Part shown: positions 9,148 through 18,198 of the stretch, in pieces
How positions within the stretch are numbered: position 1 is the stretch's first letter
How the letters are laid out: the number at the start of each line of letters is the position of its first letter
Source of the DNA: Bacteroidales bacterium
Lineage (GTDB): Bacteria; Bacteroidota; Bacteroidia; Bacteroidales; UBA932
NCBI GenBank assembly: GCA_022508605.1
Contig: JAFLUX010000004.1
Coordinates: 1-64,000, forward strand
Reading direction: 5' to 3'
DNA: 64,000 nt
Position numbers and translations under genes: made by a program
Notes under the pieces: generated by a model
Told to the model about the DNA's origin: nothing
Databases searched by the model: none
Seen by the model: the letters and a program-made list of their open reading frames with translations, nothing else

Positions 9148-9531
9148 TCATACGAATATAGGAATAAAAGCGGACGGATAGTATTCCGTCTGCGGGCCGT
9201 CGTCGGTGAAAATGACGCTGATGACATCGAAACAGACTTCAAGGTCGGGCGGGAGTGCGGCCCGTGCCGTGTCGTGCAGAAATGCGTTTGCCGCCCTGAC
9301 GAGGCGCCTTTTCTTGCCCTCTCCCACGCGATGCAGCGGATCGACCGAGCTGTCTCCGCTCCCTGTCTTCACCTCCACTATGTGGAGCGTCCTGCCGCAC
9401 AAGCTGATTATGTCGACTTCAAGATGCCCGCACCGCCAGTTCCTGCGGACTATCCTGTGGCCCAGTCCGACGAGAAAGTCGCAGGCTTCCTTTTCGCCAC
9501 GCCTGCCTATGGCCTGCCGTTTGTTTTCCAT
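9148..9531 (-). CDS. YraN family (UPF0102) endonuclease-like protein
   Basis: GRRGEKEACDFLVGLGHRIVRRNWRCGHLEVDIISLCGRTLHIVEVKT. Confidence 0.92.
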   Translation of the reverse strand: MENKRQAIGRRGEKEACDFLVGLGHRIVRRNWRCGHLEVDIISLCGRTLHIVEVKTGSGDSSVDPLHRVGEGKKRRLVRAANAFLHDTARAALPPDLEVCFDVISVIFTDDGPQTEYYPSAFIPIFV

Positions 9532-9622
9532 AGTTTTTGTTCGAATGTACGGATATTTTCCGGAATTGGAAAATTCCGATAAAATTCCGACATTTGGACG
9601 GTTAACAGTTAGTAGGTATCAA

Positions 9623-10993
9623 ATGCAGTCTTCCAAAAGGGAAAGTTTCGGGAGTTCCATCACTTTCATCATGGCCATGGCCGGTTCGGCAATCGGGCTC
9701 GGCAATATTTGGCGTTTTCCGTTTATGGTGGGAGAGCATGGAGGCGGAGCGTTCATCATAGCCTATCTTTTGTGCAGCCTTTTCATCGCCATTCCCTGTT
9801 TCGTCTGCGAATCCCTCATCGGGCGGCGCGGGCAGAGCGACGTGTGCGGGGCCTTCGACCGTCTGGCCCCGGGAAGCAAATGGCGTGCGATGGGCGTGGT
9901 GTCGGTGATTTCCGCCTTCATCATAATCAGTTACTATTCCGTCGTCGGCGGCTGGTCCCTGGACTTCCTCATCCGCTCCATTACGGGTCGTCTTGCCCAA
10001 GGCAGGCCGGATGAGGCCGTGGGCATCTTCGGCAAGATGTCTTCTTCCGTCCTCGAACCGCTCGCCATGTACGCGGGCTTTTTGGGCGCTACGGCCTTTA
10101 TCGTGATAGGGGGCATTAAAAAGGGCATAGAGAGGTTCACCAAAATCACCACGCCCCTGCTTTTCGTGCTTATGGTGGTGATGGTGGCTTACTCGGTGTC
10201 ACTGCCGGGTGCCGGTGCCGGCGTACGCTATCTGCTGAATCCTGATTTCTCACGCCTCGATGCCGAAGGATGGGCCTGTGCCCTCGGGCAAGCCTTTTTC
10301 TCCATGTCGCTGGGCATAGGCACGGTGCTGGTGTATTCTTCCTTCATGCGCCGGCGGGACAGCCTGCTGAAAGGCGGCTTCTGGACTTCGGCCTTCGATT
10401 CGATGTTCGCACTCATCGCCGGGTTCGCCATCATGCCGGCGGTATTCGCCGCGGGGATAGAGCCGGGTGCCGGACCTTCGCTGGTGTACGAGACGCTGCC
10501 GTTCATCTTCGCCGAACTCGGTGTCGATGCGCCGGTGCTCAGCTATGTCATAACCATCGTTTTTTTTCTTGCGATACTCGTCGCTGCGCTGACTTCATCC
10601 ATTTCCATGATGGAGGTGTGCGTCGAAGATATGGTATCCCGCTACAAATGCAGCCGCAAGGCCGGAGCGTTCATAATCGTGGTGCCCGCCCTCGCGCTCG
10701 GCTCGCTGTGCGTACTCTCCTTCGGGCCCATGTCGGACCTGCAGCTGTTCGGCAAAACCGTGTTCGAGATTTGCGACTATGTGTGCTCGAACATACTGAT
10801 GACTATCGGGGCGCTGGCATTCGCGGTTTTCGTAGGCTGGAAGATGAAAAAATCGGATGTGAGGGAGGAGTTCACCAACAACGGGTCGCTGACGTTCAGC
10901 TCCCGCGTGTTCAACGCTTTGTATTTTCTGATACGCTGGATAATCCCTCCGGTAATCATGCTGATATTCGTGAGCAATCTGCTTAGCCAGTAG
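9623..10993 (+). CDS. Sodium-dependent transporter (NSS/SNF family)
   Basis: MQSSKRESFGSSITFIMAMAGSAIGLGNIWRFPFMVGEHGGGAF; start chosen at 9623 inside the longer ORF. Confidence 0.93.
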   Translation: MQSSKRESFGSSITFIMAMAGSAIGLGNIWRFPFMVGEHGGGAFIIAYLLCSLFIAIPCFVCESLIGRRGQSDVCGAFDRLAPGSKWRAMGVVSVISAFIIISYYSVVGGWSLDFLIRSITGRLAQGRPDEAVGIFGKMSSSVLEPLAMYAGFLGATAFIVIGGIKKGIERFTKITTPLLFVLMVVMVAYSVSLPGAGAGVRYLLNPDFSRLDAEGWACALGQAFFSMSLGIGTVLVYSSFMRRRDSLLKGGFWTSAFDSMFALIAGFAIMPAVFAAGIEPGAGPSLVYETLPFIFAELGVDAPVLSYVITIVFFLAILVAALTSSISMMEVCVEDMVSRYKCSRKAGAFIIVVPALALGSLCVLSFGPMSDLQLFGKTVFEICDYVCSNILMTIGALAFAVFVGWKMKKSDVREEFTNNGSLTFSSRVFNALYFLIRWIIPPVIMLIFVSNLLSQ

Positions 10994-11011
10994 GTTCCGC
11001 GTGCCGGAGAG

Positions 11012-11043
11012 TTTGATTTAGTCGTACTTTTTCTGTAGTTTTG
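11012..11043 (+). promoter_or_regulatory. Promoter of surface-lipoprotein block (TTTG-N20-TAGTTTTG)
   Basis: TTTG 11012-11015, spacer 20, TAGTTTTG 11036-11043. Confidence 0.7.
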
Positions 11044-11079
11044 TGATGTGAGCGGACGAAACAACCAAAAAATCAAAAT

Positions 11080-12735
11080 ATGAAAAGAATTATTACTACT
11101 GCCGTGGCCGTCGCCACACTCCTTTTGTTGAGCGGATGCAACAAGTATGATGAACTTGCCGGCCGCGTCGATACCCTTGAAAGCGATGTCGCAAGCCTGA
11201 AAGGCGATTTGGCGACGCTCCAGACAGCTGTCGCGGAGAAGTACAGCATCGTCAGGATTACGGAAGTGAGCGAGGGCTACGAAATCATCTTCTCAAACAA
11301 CAGTTCTGTGACCCTCAGGCACGGAAAAGACGGCGCGCAAGGTCCCCAGGGCCCTCAAGGTGCGCAGGGAGCACAGGGAGCCACTGGCGCGCAGGGTCCT
11401 CAGGGTGCTGCCGGAAAGGACGGCGATGCTTTCTTCGAGAGTCTGAGCGTCGAGGACGGAGTCCTTGTCATAACCCTCGCGGACGGCAAGCATACCGTGT
11501 ATCGTATTCCCCTCGCGGCTGAGGCCACTCCTCTGGCGGGCGTGACGTCTGTTGTTTTTGTTCCTGAATATACCGACGGTGCCATAGGATTCGTAAAGTA
11601 TGAGGCACTGAATAAAGTCGAGGCCGTCGCCGACTTCCTCGTCACTCCCAAGAGCGCCGCAGCCGCCATCGCCGCAGCCGGAAAGGATGTGGTGTTCTCT
11701 GCCAAGGTTTCGGCAGCCGCTACGCGTGCGGTCTCCTTTGTGGATGTCGCCGTCGTTTCCTCGAAGGTAAACGCCGAGGAGGGAATCATATCCCTTACTT
11801 TCAGCGGTGACGGTATCGAAGAAAGCGTTCTGGCCAGCGGATTTATCTTTGTCTCGGCCTCCGATGCGCTCACCTCTGTCGCCGTCCCTGCGATTCCTAC
11901 CGTATTCGCCGTGGAGAAAGGGCCAGAATTTGAAGAGTATGACGGCTATTTCGTGTATGACGGAGAGACCTACAAGACAGTGAAAATCGGCGATAAGGTG
12001 TGGATGGCGGAGAACCTGCGCTATGCCCCTGCCGGCTACACCGTGGCGTCCGGATGCTACAATGCGTCTTCTGCAAAGGACAACTCTATCTTCTATCCGT
12101 TCGAGGCCGTGGTCGAGGAAGGCAGCACCATTCTTACCGTCACCAAGATTGCAACGGCAGAGGATGTGGACCTGATTCGTGAGAAAGGATATCTGTACAA
12201 TCTGTATGGTGCGACCATGACTGAGGAAATCACCTCCGAAAACGGCAAGTCGCTCGAGGGTGTCCAGGGTGTCTGCCCTCCCGGATGGCATGTTCCCACC
12301 CGCTACGACTACCTTGCCCTCTGCGGCTATATGCCCAAATCCACCTATTGGGGAGACGATGCCGCAGTTACTGACGAGACGGCCCTGGCCTGGGATCCTG
12401 AAGCCGCAAAAGCGGGCTGCGCGACTCCCGCGAAGATGAACGAACTCGGTTTCAACTACATATTCTCCGGCCTCGGCTCCGCTGTCAATACGGCCACGGT
12501 GCAGTCCCCTTACGGAACCGCAGCCATCTCGGCGGCAAATACCTCGGTGCCTGAGTATGTCGGACTTCCTTCAGCCAACCTGTACATGACTTCGACCGTC
12601 AATATTTCCGGTTCGACCGTACAGTCATACAGCATGTACAGCTCATTCACGTCTTCCTATGCCTACGGCAGGCTGTTCATCAACGGCACCAATGCACTCT
12701 ATGGCGGAGCTGTCCGCTGCGTGAAGAACGACTGA
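11080..12735 (+). CDS. Surface lipoprotein: coiled N-terminus (DUF4988/PL29-N-like), collagen-like repeat, C-terminal FISUMP-like domain
   Basis: Lipobox LLLSGCNKY; GPQGPQGAQGAQGATGAQGPQGAAGKDGD; YKTVKIGDKVWMAENLRYAP and CPPGWHVPTRYDY. Confidence 0.85.
   Translation: MKRIITTAVAVATLLLLSGCNKYDELAGRVDTLESDVASLKGDLATLQTAVAEKYSIVRITEVSEGYEIIFSNNSSVTLRHGKDGAQGPQGPQGAQGAQGATGAQGPQGAAGKDGDAFFESLSVEDGVLVITLADGKHTVYRIPLAAEATPLAGVTSVVFVPEYTDGAIGFVKYEALNKVEAVADFLVTPKSAAAAIAAAGKDVVFSAKVSAAATRAVSFVDVAVVSSKVNAEEGIISLTFSGDGIEESVLASGFIFVSASDALTSVAVPAIPTVFAVEKGPEFEEYDGYFVYDGETYKTVKIGDKVWMAENLRYAPAGYTVASGCYNASSAKDNSIFYPFEAVVEEGSTILTVTKIATAEDVDLIREKGYLYNLYGATMTEEITSENGKSLEGVQGVCPPGWHVPTRYDYLALCGYMPKSTYWGDDAAVTDETALAWDPEAAKAGCATPAKMNELGFNYIFSGLGSAVNTATVQSPYGTAAISAANTSVPEYVGLPSANLYMTSTVNISGSTVQSYSMYSSFTSSYAYGRLFINGTNALYGGAVRCVKND
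11332..11427 (+). repeat. Collagen-like Gly-X-Y coding repeat
   Basis: In-frame GAQ/GPQ/GAT triplets with near-repeated nucleotide units (gcgcagggagcacaggg). Confidence 0.85.
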
Positions 12736-12750
12736 TAATATTCCGTATAG

Positions 12751-13980
12751 ATGAGGTTGTCGGATATAGCATTAGTTCCGGCGCTGGCCTTGCTGTTGGC
12801 GTCCTGCGGAAATCCCAAACCCGCCACCCCCGATGAACCGGGAGGCGGCGGGGGAGGAGATGTCCCGGACGGGCCGGTCGCCGTGGCCTCCGTCAGTTTG
12901 AACGAAACGTCCGTGTCCGTCGAGGTCGATGCAAGCGTAACCCTACAGGCCTCGGTTTTTCCTCCCGCGGCGGCGGAAGACTGGACCGTCGGCTGGAGCA
13001 GCGAAGACCCGTCGATAGCCGCGGTCTCGGACAACGGCACGGTGACGGGGAAGGCTGAAGGCTCTACGCGCGTTACCGCGAAGGCTGGCGGGAAGTCCGC
13101 CGTCTGTCGTGTGACAGTCACCAAAAAGACCATTCACGTCGTATCCGTGAGCGTCGAGCCGTCCCTGACCTTGACAGAAGGCGAAAGCGCCGTCCTGACG
13201 GCAGTCGTGTTGCCGGAGAATGCGGACGACAGGCGGGTCTCGTGGACGGTGCGGGATGCCGACATCGCCGCAATCGAGGCAAACGGGCTGAGCGCCGCAG
13301 TAACGGTGCTCTCGGCCGGTTCCACGGTCGTCACGGTTACTGCCGCAGACGGGGCGTTGAGCGCGGCCTGCAATATAACCGTCGTGCCCAAACCGAAGGA
13401 TGCGAGCTTCGGCAAAAATGTCTATTATGCCTATCCCGGCCTGAGTTTTACTCCGGAACTGTTTTATTCCGACGGCTCTCCGGCCACTGCCTCCGCCTGG
13501 ACGGTTTCCGGCGGAACCTATGCCGAGGTCTCCGGAAGCGGACTCGTCAGCGTGACCGGCACAGGGACGGGACTGCTTGTCACGGCCCTGGTCAACGGTG
13601 ATGAAGTAAGTGCCGCCATAGTCAGCGAGGTGACGGTGGACACAGGAGCCTCCGTGCCCTTAGTGCCTGGCAGCGGGGCCATCATTGCCCTGCCCATAGA
13701 CAAGGGAAGCCTGGACTTCTCCATAAACTATCGGGACTCTGTCAGCGGCTATGCGAATGTGCCCGCAGCTGCAATCAGCGGAGTCGGCACGGACGACGAC
13801 AATATAGCCCGGCTGGTTTCCTCCGCGACCGGATGGACGCTCAAGGCTGTGTCGGTAGGAAGCACGACACTGAATTTCAGTGTGGGTTCAGTGCAGTTCC
13901 ACGTCCCGGTAAGCGTTACTGAAAGTATTCCTTCCGATGGTTCAATCACTTATCCTGAAGACAACTATGGTCCGTTCTAA
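12751..13980 (+). CDS. Lipoprotein with bacterial Ig-like (BIG_2) domains
   Basis: Lipobox LLLASCGN, poly-Gly linker, VASVSLNETSVSVEVDASVTLQASVFPPAAAEDWTVGWSSEDPSIAAVSDNGTVTG plus a second copy. Confidence 0.85.
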   Translation: MRLSDIALVPALALLLASCGNPKPATPDEPGGGGGGDVPDGPVAVASVSLNETSVSVEVDASVTLQASVFPPAAAEDWTVGWSSEDPSIAAVSDNGTVTGKAEGSTRVTAKAGGKSAVCRVTVTKKTIHVVSVSVEPSLTLTEGESAVLTAVVLPENADDRRVSWTVRDADIAAIEANGLSAAVTVLSAGSTVVTVTAADGALSAACNITVVPKPKDASFGKNVYYAYPGLSFTPELFYSDGSPATASAWTVSGGTYAEVSGSGLVSVTGTGTGLLVTALVNGDEVSAAIVSEVTVDTGASVPLVPGSGAIIALPIDKGSLDFSINYRDSVSGYANVPAAAISGVGTDDDNIARLVSSATGWTLKAVSVGSTTLNFSVGSVQFHVPVSVTESIPSDGSITYPEDNYGPF

Positions 13981-15823
13981 ACGAATCCTTCCGCTCGTGG
14001 CCGCAGCGGCCGTGTTTTATGCCTGCGCCCCGCAGCTCGGCCCGGAGCCTGTCCCTGCCTCTTATGGCACGCTTACGGTCAGCCTTGAATCTGCGCTCAC
14101 CCGTTCATCCCTTCAGAGCGGCCCGGAGGGCAAGACTGTAGTGTGGGATATGGATGATACTTTCAGGATATTCAATGTAGAGGATGCCTCCTATACCGAT
14201 GTCAAGCCTGTGTCGTTGGGAGACGGCGGATTTACGGCCGATTTGCCTCTGCCGTATCCGAGAGGCGAGGGCATCAGCATAGTGGTTACTTATGGCGATG
14301 CCACATTCCGCGCCGACAGGACAATAGCGGCCGGATCTCCAATCGAGCAGGGGCTGTACACGGACGGGCACAATTGCAACGTCATGCCCATGTCCAGCCG
14401 CATACTGCCACTGGAGAAGGACAGCCCGGCGAGCCTGGTGCTGACCCCGCTTAACGCCCTTGCGGAAGTGGGTATGCTGAACATTCCCTGCAAGGATACG
14501 GACCGCATTCGCAACATACACATCACTACGACTGCCGTGCGCGGCACGAGGTCCAACCAGCTCACCTGCGATTCTTACCTATTCATGGTGGACACCGAAG
14601 GCTTCATCAACGAGATAGAGGACTACTTGTCGGACAAATACATCTTCGACGGGGAGTATGCCCCGTATCTCGAGCTTACATCCGATGAGCTGAGGCCATA
14701 TCCGGAAGGCAGCATTACCGCGTATTTTCAAACCCCCGGCTATATTCAGCCCCAGGGCGACCCTTCGGGAACCTACATGCAGAGCATCCGGGTGGACATC
14801 ACTACGGACAACAACATCATATCGAAGACATTCACCAACGTAGAGGAGGCAAAGGTGAAATTCACCTGCGGGCGGATTACCTCTTTCTCCCTGAACATGA
14901 GTGATGCCACGGTGACAGAGCGCAAATCATTCTCGGTCGAGTGGAGTCCGGGCTATCTGACATACGACGCCGCCTCAAAGGCCTATGCCTTTGCGGAGCC
15001 GGAGGAGCGGGGACTGTTTTTCAAAATCGGTTCCCTGATGGGCTTCGACCCTTTCAGCAGCATTCCCGCGGAAGACTACTTCGGACATTCGCGCAAGCTC
15101 GTGAATTACCGTTACTATGACTCTGACCACAGCATACTCGACAGCGACAGCAATCTGTTCTGGAGCGAGGGCGCTGCCGACCTGAAGGCCTACCGCAAGG
15201 ATGAGGATGGGAACATCGTGCCGTTCTCCCCGTCTTCTTACGAAGACATAGACTTCATAGCCTACGACCCGAACGCATCTTACGACAGACTCAAGCACGA
15301 CCCCTGCGCTTATGTGAAGGATGGCCATTCGGACTGGAGGATGCCCACTCCGGACGAGCTGCAGGAGCTTGTCGACCTCGCCCAGGAGAACCTGGGGAAC
15401 TGGAGGGTGTGGTCATACGGCTCCGATGTACTCACCACCACCGACGGCAAGCCGCACATGGTCGAAATCAAGGGGCGGGACGGAAACGGAGTCACTCTTT
15501 CCACTACGAGTTATATGACTCATTCGCACGCATTGACGACCAGCGGTGCGTATATGAACACCTGGAACTACAGCATAGAGATATCCTATTCGGAGAGCAT
15601 CTACATACCGTCCAACAAGATAACCCCTTATCTGCTCAAAGAGGTCGGCTATATGGGGACCCCGGTGTTCATGTTCACTTCGTTGACGTCCCTGCGGGCC
15701 AATTATGAGTGCGACGGTGCCAAGGTGTCGCCCAGCGGCAACAGCACCACATTCAGCTACAACAACGCTACGGCCCTGAAACAGGGCGCGACCATGGTGC
15801 GTTGTGTGAGAGACAGGAAATAA
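13967..15823 (+). CDS. Fimbrillin-like lipoprotein with C-terminal FISUMP-like segment
   Basis: MVRSKRILPLVAAAAVFYACAP; fimbrillin-like N-terminal half; DWRMPTPDELQELVD; overlaps previous gene by 14 bp. Confidence 0.7.
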   Translation: MVRSKRILPLVAAAAVFYACAPQLGPEPVPASYGTLTVSLESALTRSSLQSGPEGKTVVWDMDDTFRIFNVEDASYTDVKPVSLGDGGFTADLPLPYPRGEGISIVVTYGDATFRADRTIAAGSPIEQGLYTDGHNCNVMPMSSRILPLEKDSPASLVLTPLNALAEVGMLNIPCKDTDRIRNIHITTTAVRGTRSNQLTCDSYLFMVDTEGFINEIEDYLSDKYIFDGEYAPYLELTSDELRPYPEGSITAYFQTPGYIQPQGDPSGTYMQSIRVDITTDNNIISKTFTNVEEAKVKFTCGRITSFSLNMSDATVTERKSFSVEWSPGYLTYDAASKAYAFAEPEERGLFFKIGSLMGFDPFSSIPAEDYFGHSRKLVNYRYYDSDHSILDSDSNLFWSEGAADLKAYRKDEDGNIVPFSPSSYEDIDFIAYDPNASYDRLKHDPCAYVKDGHSDWRMPTPDELQELVDLAQENLGNWRVWSYGSDVLTTTDGKPHMVEIKGRDGNGVTLSTTSYMTHSHALTTSGAYMNTWNYSIEISYSESIYIPSNKITPYLLKEVGYMGTPVFMFTSLTSLRANYECDGAKVSPSGNSTTFSYNNATALKQGATMVRCVRDRK

Positions 15824-15824
15824 C

Positions 15825-17303
15825 TCAGGATATCCTGTACTTGTAGAGTATCCTGGCCGTTTTGTAGCAGACACCCTCGTAAACATTTTGCAGGGTGTCT
15901 GTCGCTATGTCATATACATAGATGCTGCCCTTCATGTCCCCGGAACGGGAAGGATTCCACGTGGCGACATAGAGGAGGGTTTCCGCGCCGGCTATGCTGC
16001 TGCTACCCATGTAATTCGTCGCGATGTCGCATATCTGCTCTCCGGCAGGGAGCCGGAAAGTGGGGCTTTCGGCCGGTTTGCCTGTCATGCTCCAGCGATA
16101 AATGGCATTGTCGTAGGTATAATAGACATCATTGGAGTGGCAGGAACTGCAGAAGACGGAGTTGATATCCATATTGACGGACTCTGCGGTAAATTCCGAA
16201 ACGTCCTGCAGCGCTCCCAGGGATGCAGTGGTGTACTTGATTGCATAAGAGCGCGGGTCGGCATCGGAGCGCAGGAGAATGTAGGTCCTGTTGGCATCCC
16301 TGTCAGAGAAGAAGTTCACGATTCTCCACCCCGCAGGCATGGTTCGCAATATGGTCGAGCCATTGTTGTCCGGCTGGCACAGCATGGTCTCGGTGTAGAA
16401 TACCGATTTGATATTGTCGGTTGCGGAAGTGCCGTAAAGGATGTTCTTGGAGTATCCGACAGTTCCAGCCGTCGATGCCACGTCGGTACGCTCGGTCAGG
16501 AAAGGGGTGAAAAGGTCGTGCCGGAAGACACGGCCGTCTGCCGCCCGGATGAAGGTATATGCCCCCGTCGCGGCCGTCTGGCGCCCGGAGAAGTCGCAGC
16601 ACCATGTGCCGTACTGGTCCTTCATCGGGGTGGCCATCACGAGGTTCATGGTCTTCGGCTCTATGTCATAGATGTTTCCGTGCTCATCTGCGGTGGAAAG
16701 AAGCAGGTGGTTGTAGGATATGCCCCCGGAGGTGAAAGAGGAAAGGAAAAGGGATGAACCGTGGGAGAGTTCAGTGTCCGGGTTGATGGTTCTGAACACA
16801 TCCTCCCATACCTCTTTCGCTCCCCGATCCTTTTCATCCTCGCTGCGGGTCTTGATGAACCCGAGGACGGACCTGCCGCCCTCATCGGAGGAAAGAATCA
16901 GCAGTCCCTCATCCAAGCCGGAATTGACATTGAGGGTGAAGTACTTGTATTCGATGCTTTCGCCATTGTCCACCCTCAGACGCAGGATATAGGAACCGAG
17001 TTTGCTGAAAGTGTAGTTGATTTGAGGCTCGGAGGAAATAATCTCCATGCTCTCCATGTCGTATTCATGCTTCGCATTCGCAGCCTTCTTCCCGTATGCC
17101 CACTGGTAGGTCACGGGTTTCTCGCTGATGACTTCGAGTTTGTCATAGATGAGCACTTCTCCCAGGGAGACGTCTATTTGGGACGGCACGTCGTTGAACG
17201 CGATGGGGGCGAGTTTCCGCAGATTGCCCTCATCTATGCCGAAGCAGGATGAGAGAAGACAGGCGGAAATGATGCTTATAAGTGTTAAATTGCTGATTTT
17301 CAT
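15825..17303 (-). CDS. PKD-like family lipoprotein of a SusC/D locus
   Basis: Lipobox LLSSCFGID, PKD-like VTYQWAYGKK...FSKLGSYILRLRVDNG; adjacent to SusD/DUF4843. Confidence 0.75.
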   Translation of the reverse strand: MKISNLTLISIISACLLSSCFGIDEGNLRKLAPIAFNDVPSQIDVSLGEVLIYDKLEVISEKPVTYQWAYGKKAANAKHEYDMESMEIISSEPQINYTFSKLGSYILRLRVDNGESIEYKYFTLNVNSGLDEGLLILSSDEGGRSVLGFIKTRSEDEKDRGAKEVWEDVFRTINPDTELSHGSSLFLSSFTSGGISYNHLLLSTADEHGNIYDIEPKTMNLVMATPMKDQYGTWCCDFSGRQTAATGAYTFIRAADGRVFRHDLFTPFLTERTDVASTAGTVGYSKNILYGTSATDNIKSVFYTETMLCQPDNNGSTILRTMPAGWRIVNFFSDRDANRTYILLRSDADPRSYAIKYTTASLGALQDVSEFTAESVNMDINSVFCSSCHSNDVYYTYDNAIYRWSMTGKPAESPTFRLPAGEQICDIATNYMGSSSIAGAETLLYVATWNPSRSGDMKGSIYVYDIATDTLQNVYEGVCYKTARILYKYRIS

Positions 17304-17304
17304 A

Positions 17305-18198
17305 TTATCTAAGTAGTCGCATAGGGTTTCCCCAAGTCATGGTAGTCAAATCCCCGACCTCGGCAAAAGTCTCGGCTTCGGAGGGGTGAGACGCATAGTA
17401 TTCTTCGTAGTATGCCCGCAAGGGAATCAGCACGTATGTAGCCCATACGGACTGGTCCTGCTTGCTCATGAAGTTCCTTTCCAGGCCTTTTTTGTCGATG
17501 TTCTCTCCATATTTCGCCACGAGTTCCTCATAAAGCCCCGGATTCTTGAGGGCTATGCCGTGATAGTATTCGAGGAGTTTTCGGAACTTTGCAGGAGTGA
17601 ATTTTCCATAGTAGGCGCCCCATTGGTAATCGACGCCGGCGGCCTCGGTCTTCCACCATTCCGGGCAGGAAGGCTCCCCGTCCGTGATGTAGAGGATAAA
17701 TTCCGGGGTGATGATGCTGCTCATGGAAGTGCTGTCGGCATCCATAGGCAGGAAGTTCTCGTCTTCGACTATGCGGAAATCGATTTTTTTGTATTTGCCC
17801 GCAAGGTCGGAACTGCGCATGAGGCGCAGGTCGAGCGTGCCCGTGACTTCTCCGGCGGGAATGACGAAATCGCCCACGGTATAGTCGATGCCCTCCACGG
17901 CGGTGTTGACGCTGACCTCCTCTCCTCCGACCCTGATGGTCTCGCCTATGGCGGAGTTTACGAATACGGCCTTGTAGGTGCGGTCTTCATCCCGGGGCAT
18001 GCCGAGCATATATACCGTGGCCTGATAGTCTACGAAAGTATCGGTCAGAAGGGCGAACGACACTACGTTCACGTCTCCGTCCACGGTGAAATAGAGCCTG
18101 TCGCGCTGCGAGCTGTCGTACATGAGCCAGGTTCCACGGCATCCGCAGGCCATGGACAGGAGCAGGGCCAAATACACTGTTCTGACAAAATTTTTCAT
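17305..18198 (-). CDS. DUF4843-like lipoprotein
   Basis: ACGCRGTWLMYDSSQRDRLYF...; position directly after SusD. Confidence 0.7.
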   Translation of the reverse strand: MKNFVRTVYLALLLSMACGCRGTWLMYDSSQRDRLYFTVDGDVNVVSFALLTDTFVDYQATVYMLGMPRDEDRTYKAVFVNSAIGETIRVGGEEVSVNTAVEGIDYTVGDFVIPAGEVTGTLDLRLMRSSDLAGKYKKIDFRIVEDENFLPMDADSTSMSSIITPEFILYITDGEPSCPEWWKTEAAGVDYQWGAYYGKFTPAKFRKLLEYYHGIALKNPGLYEELVAKYGENIDKKGLERNFMSKQDQSVWATYVLIPLRAYYEEYYASHPSEAETFAEVGDLTTMTWGNPMRLLR

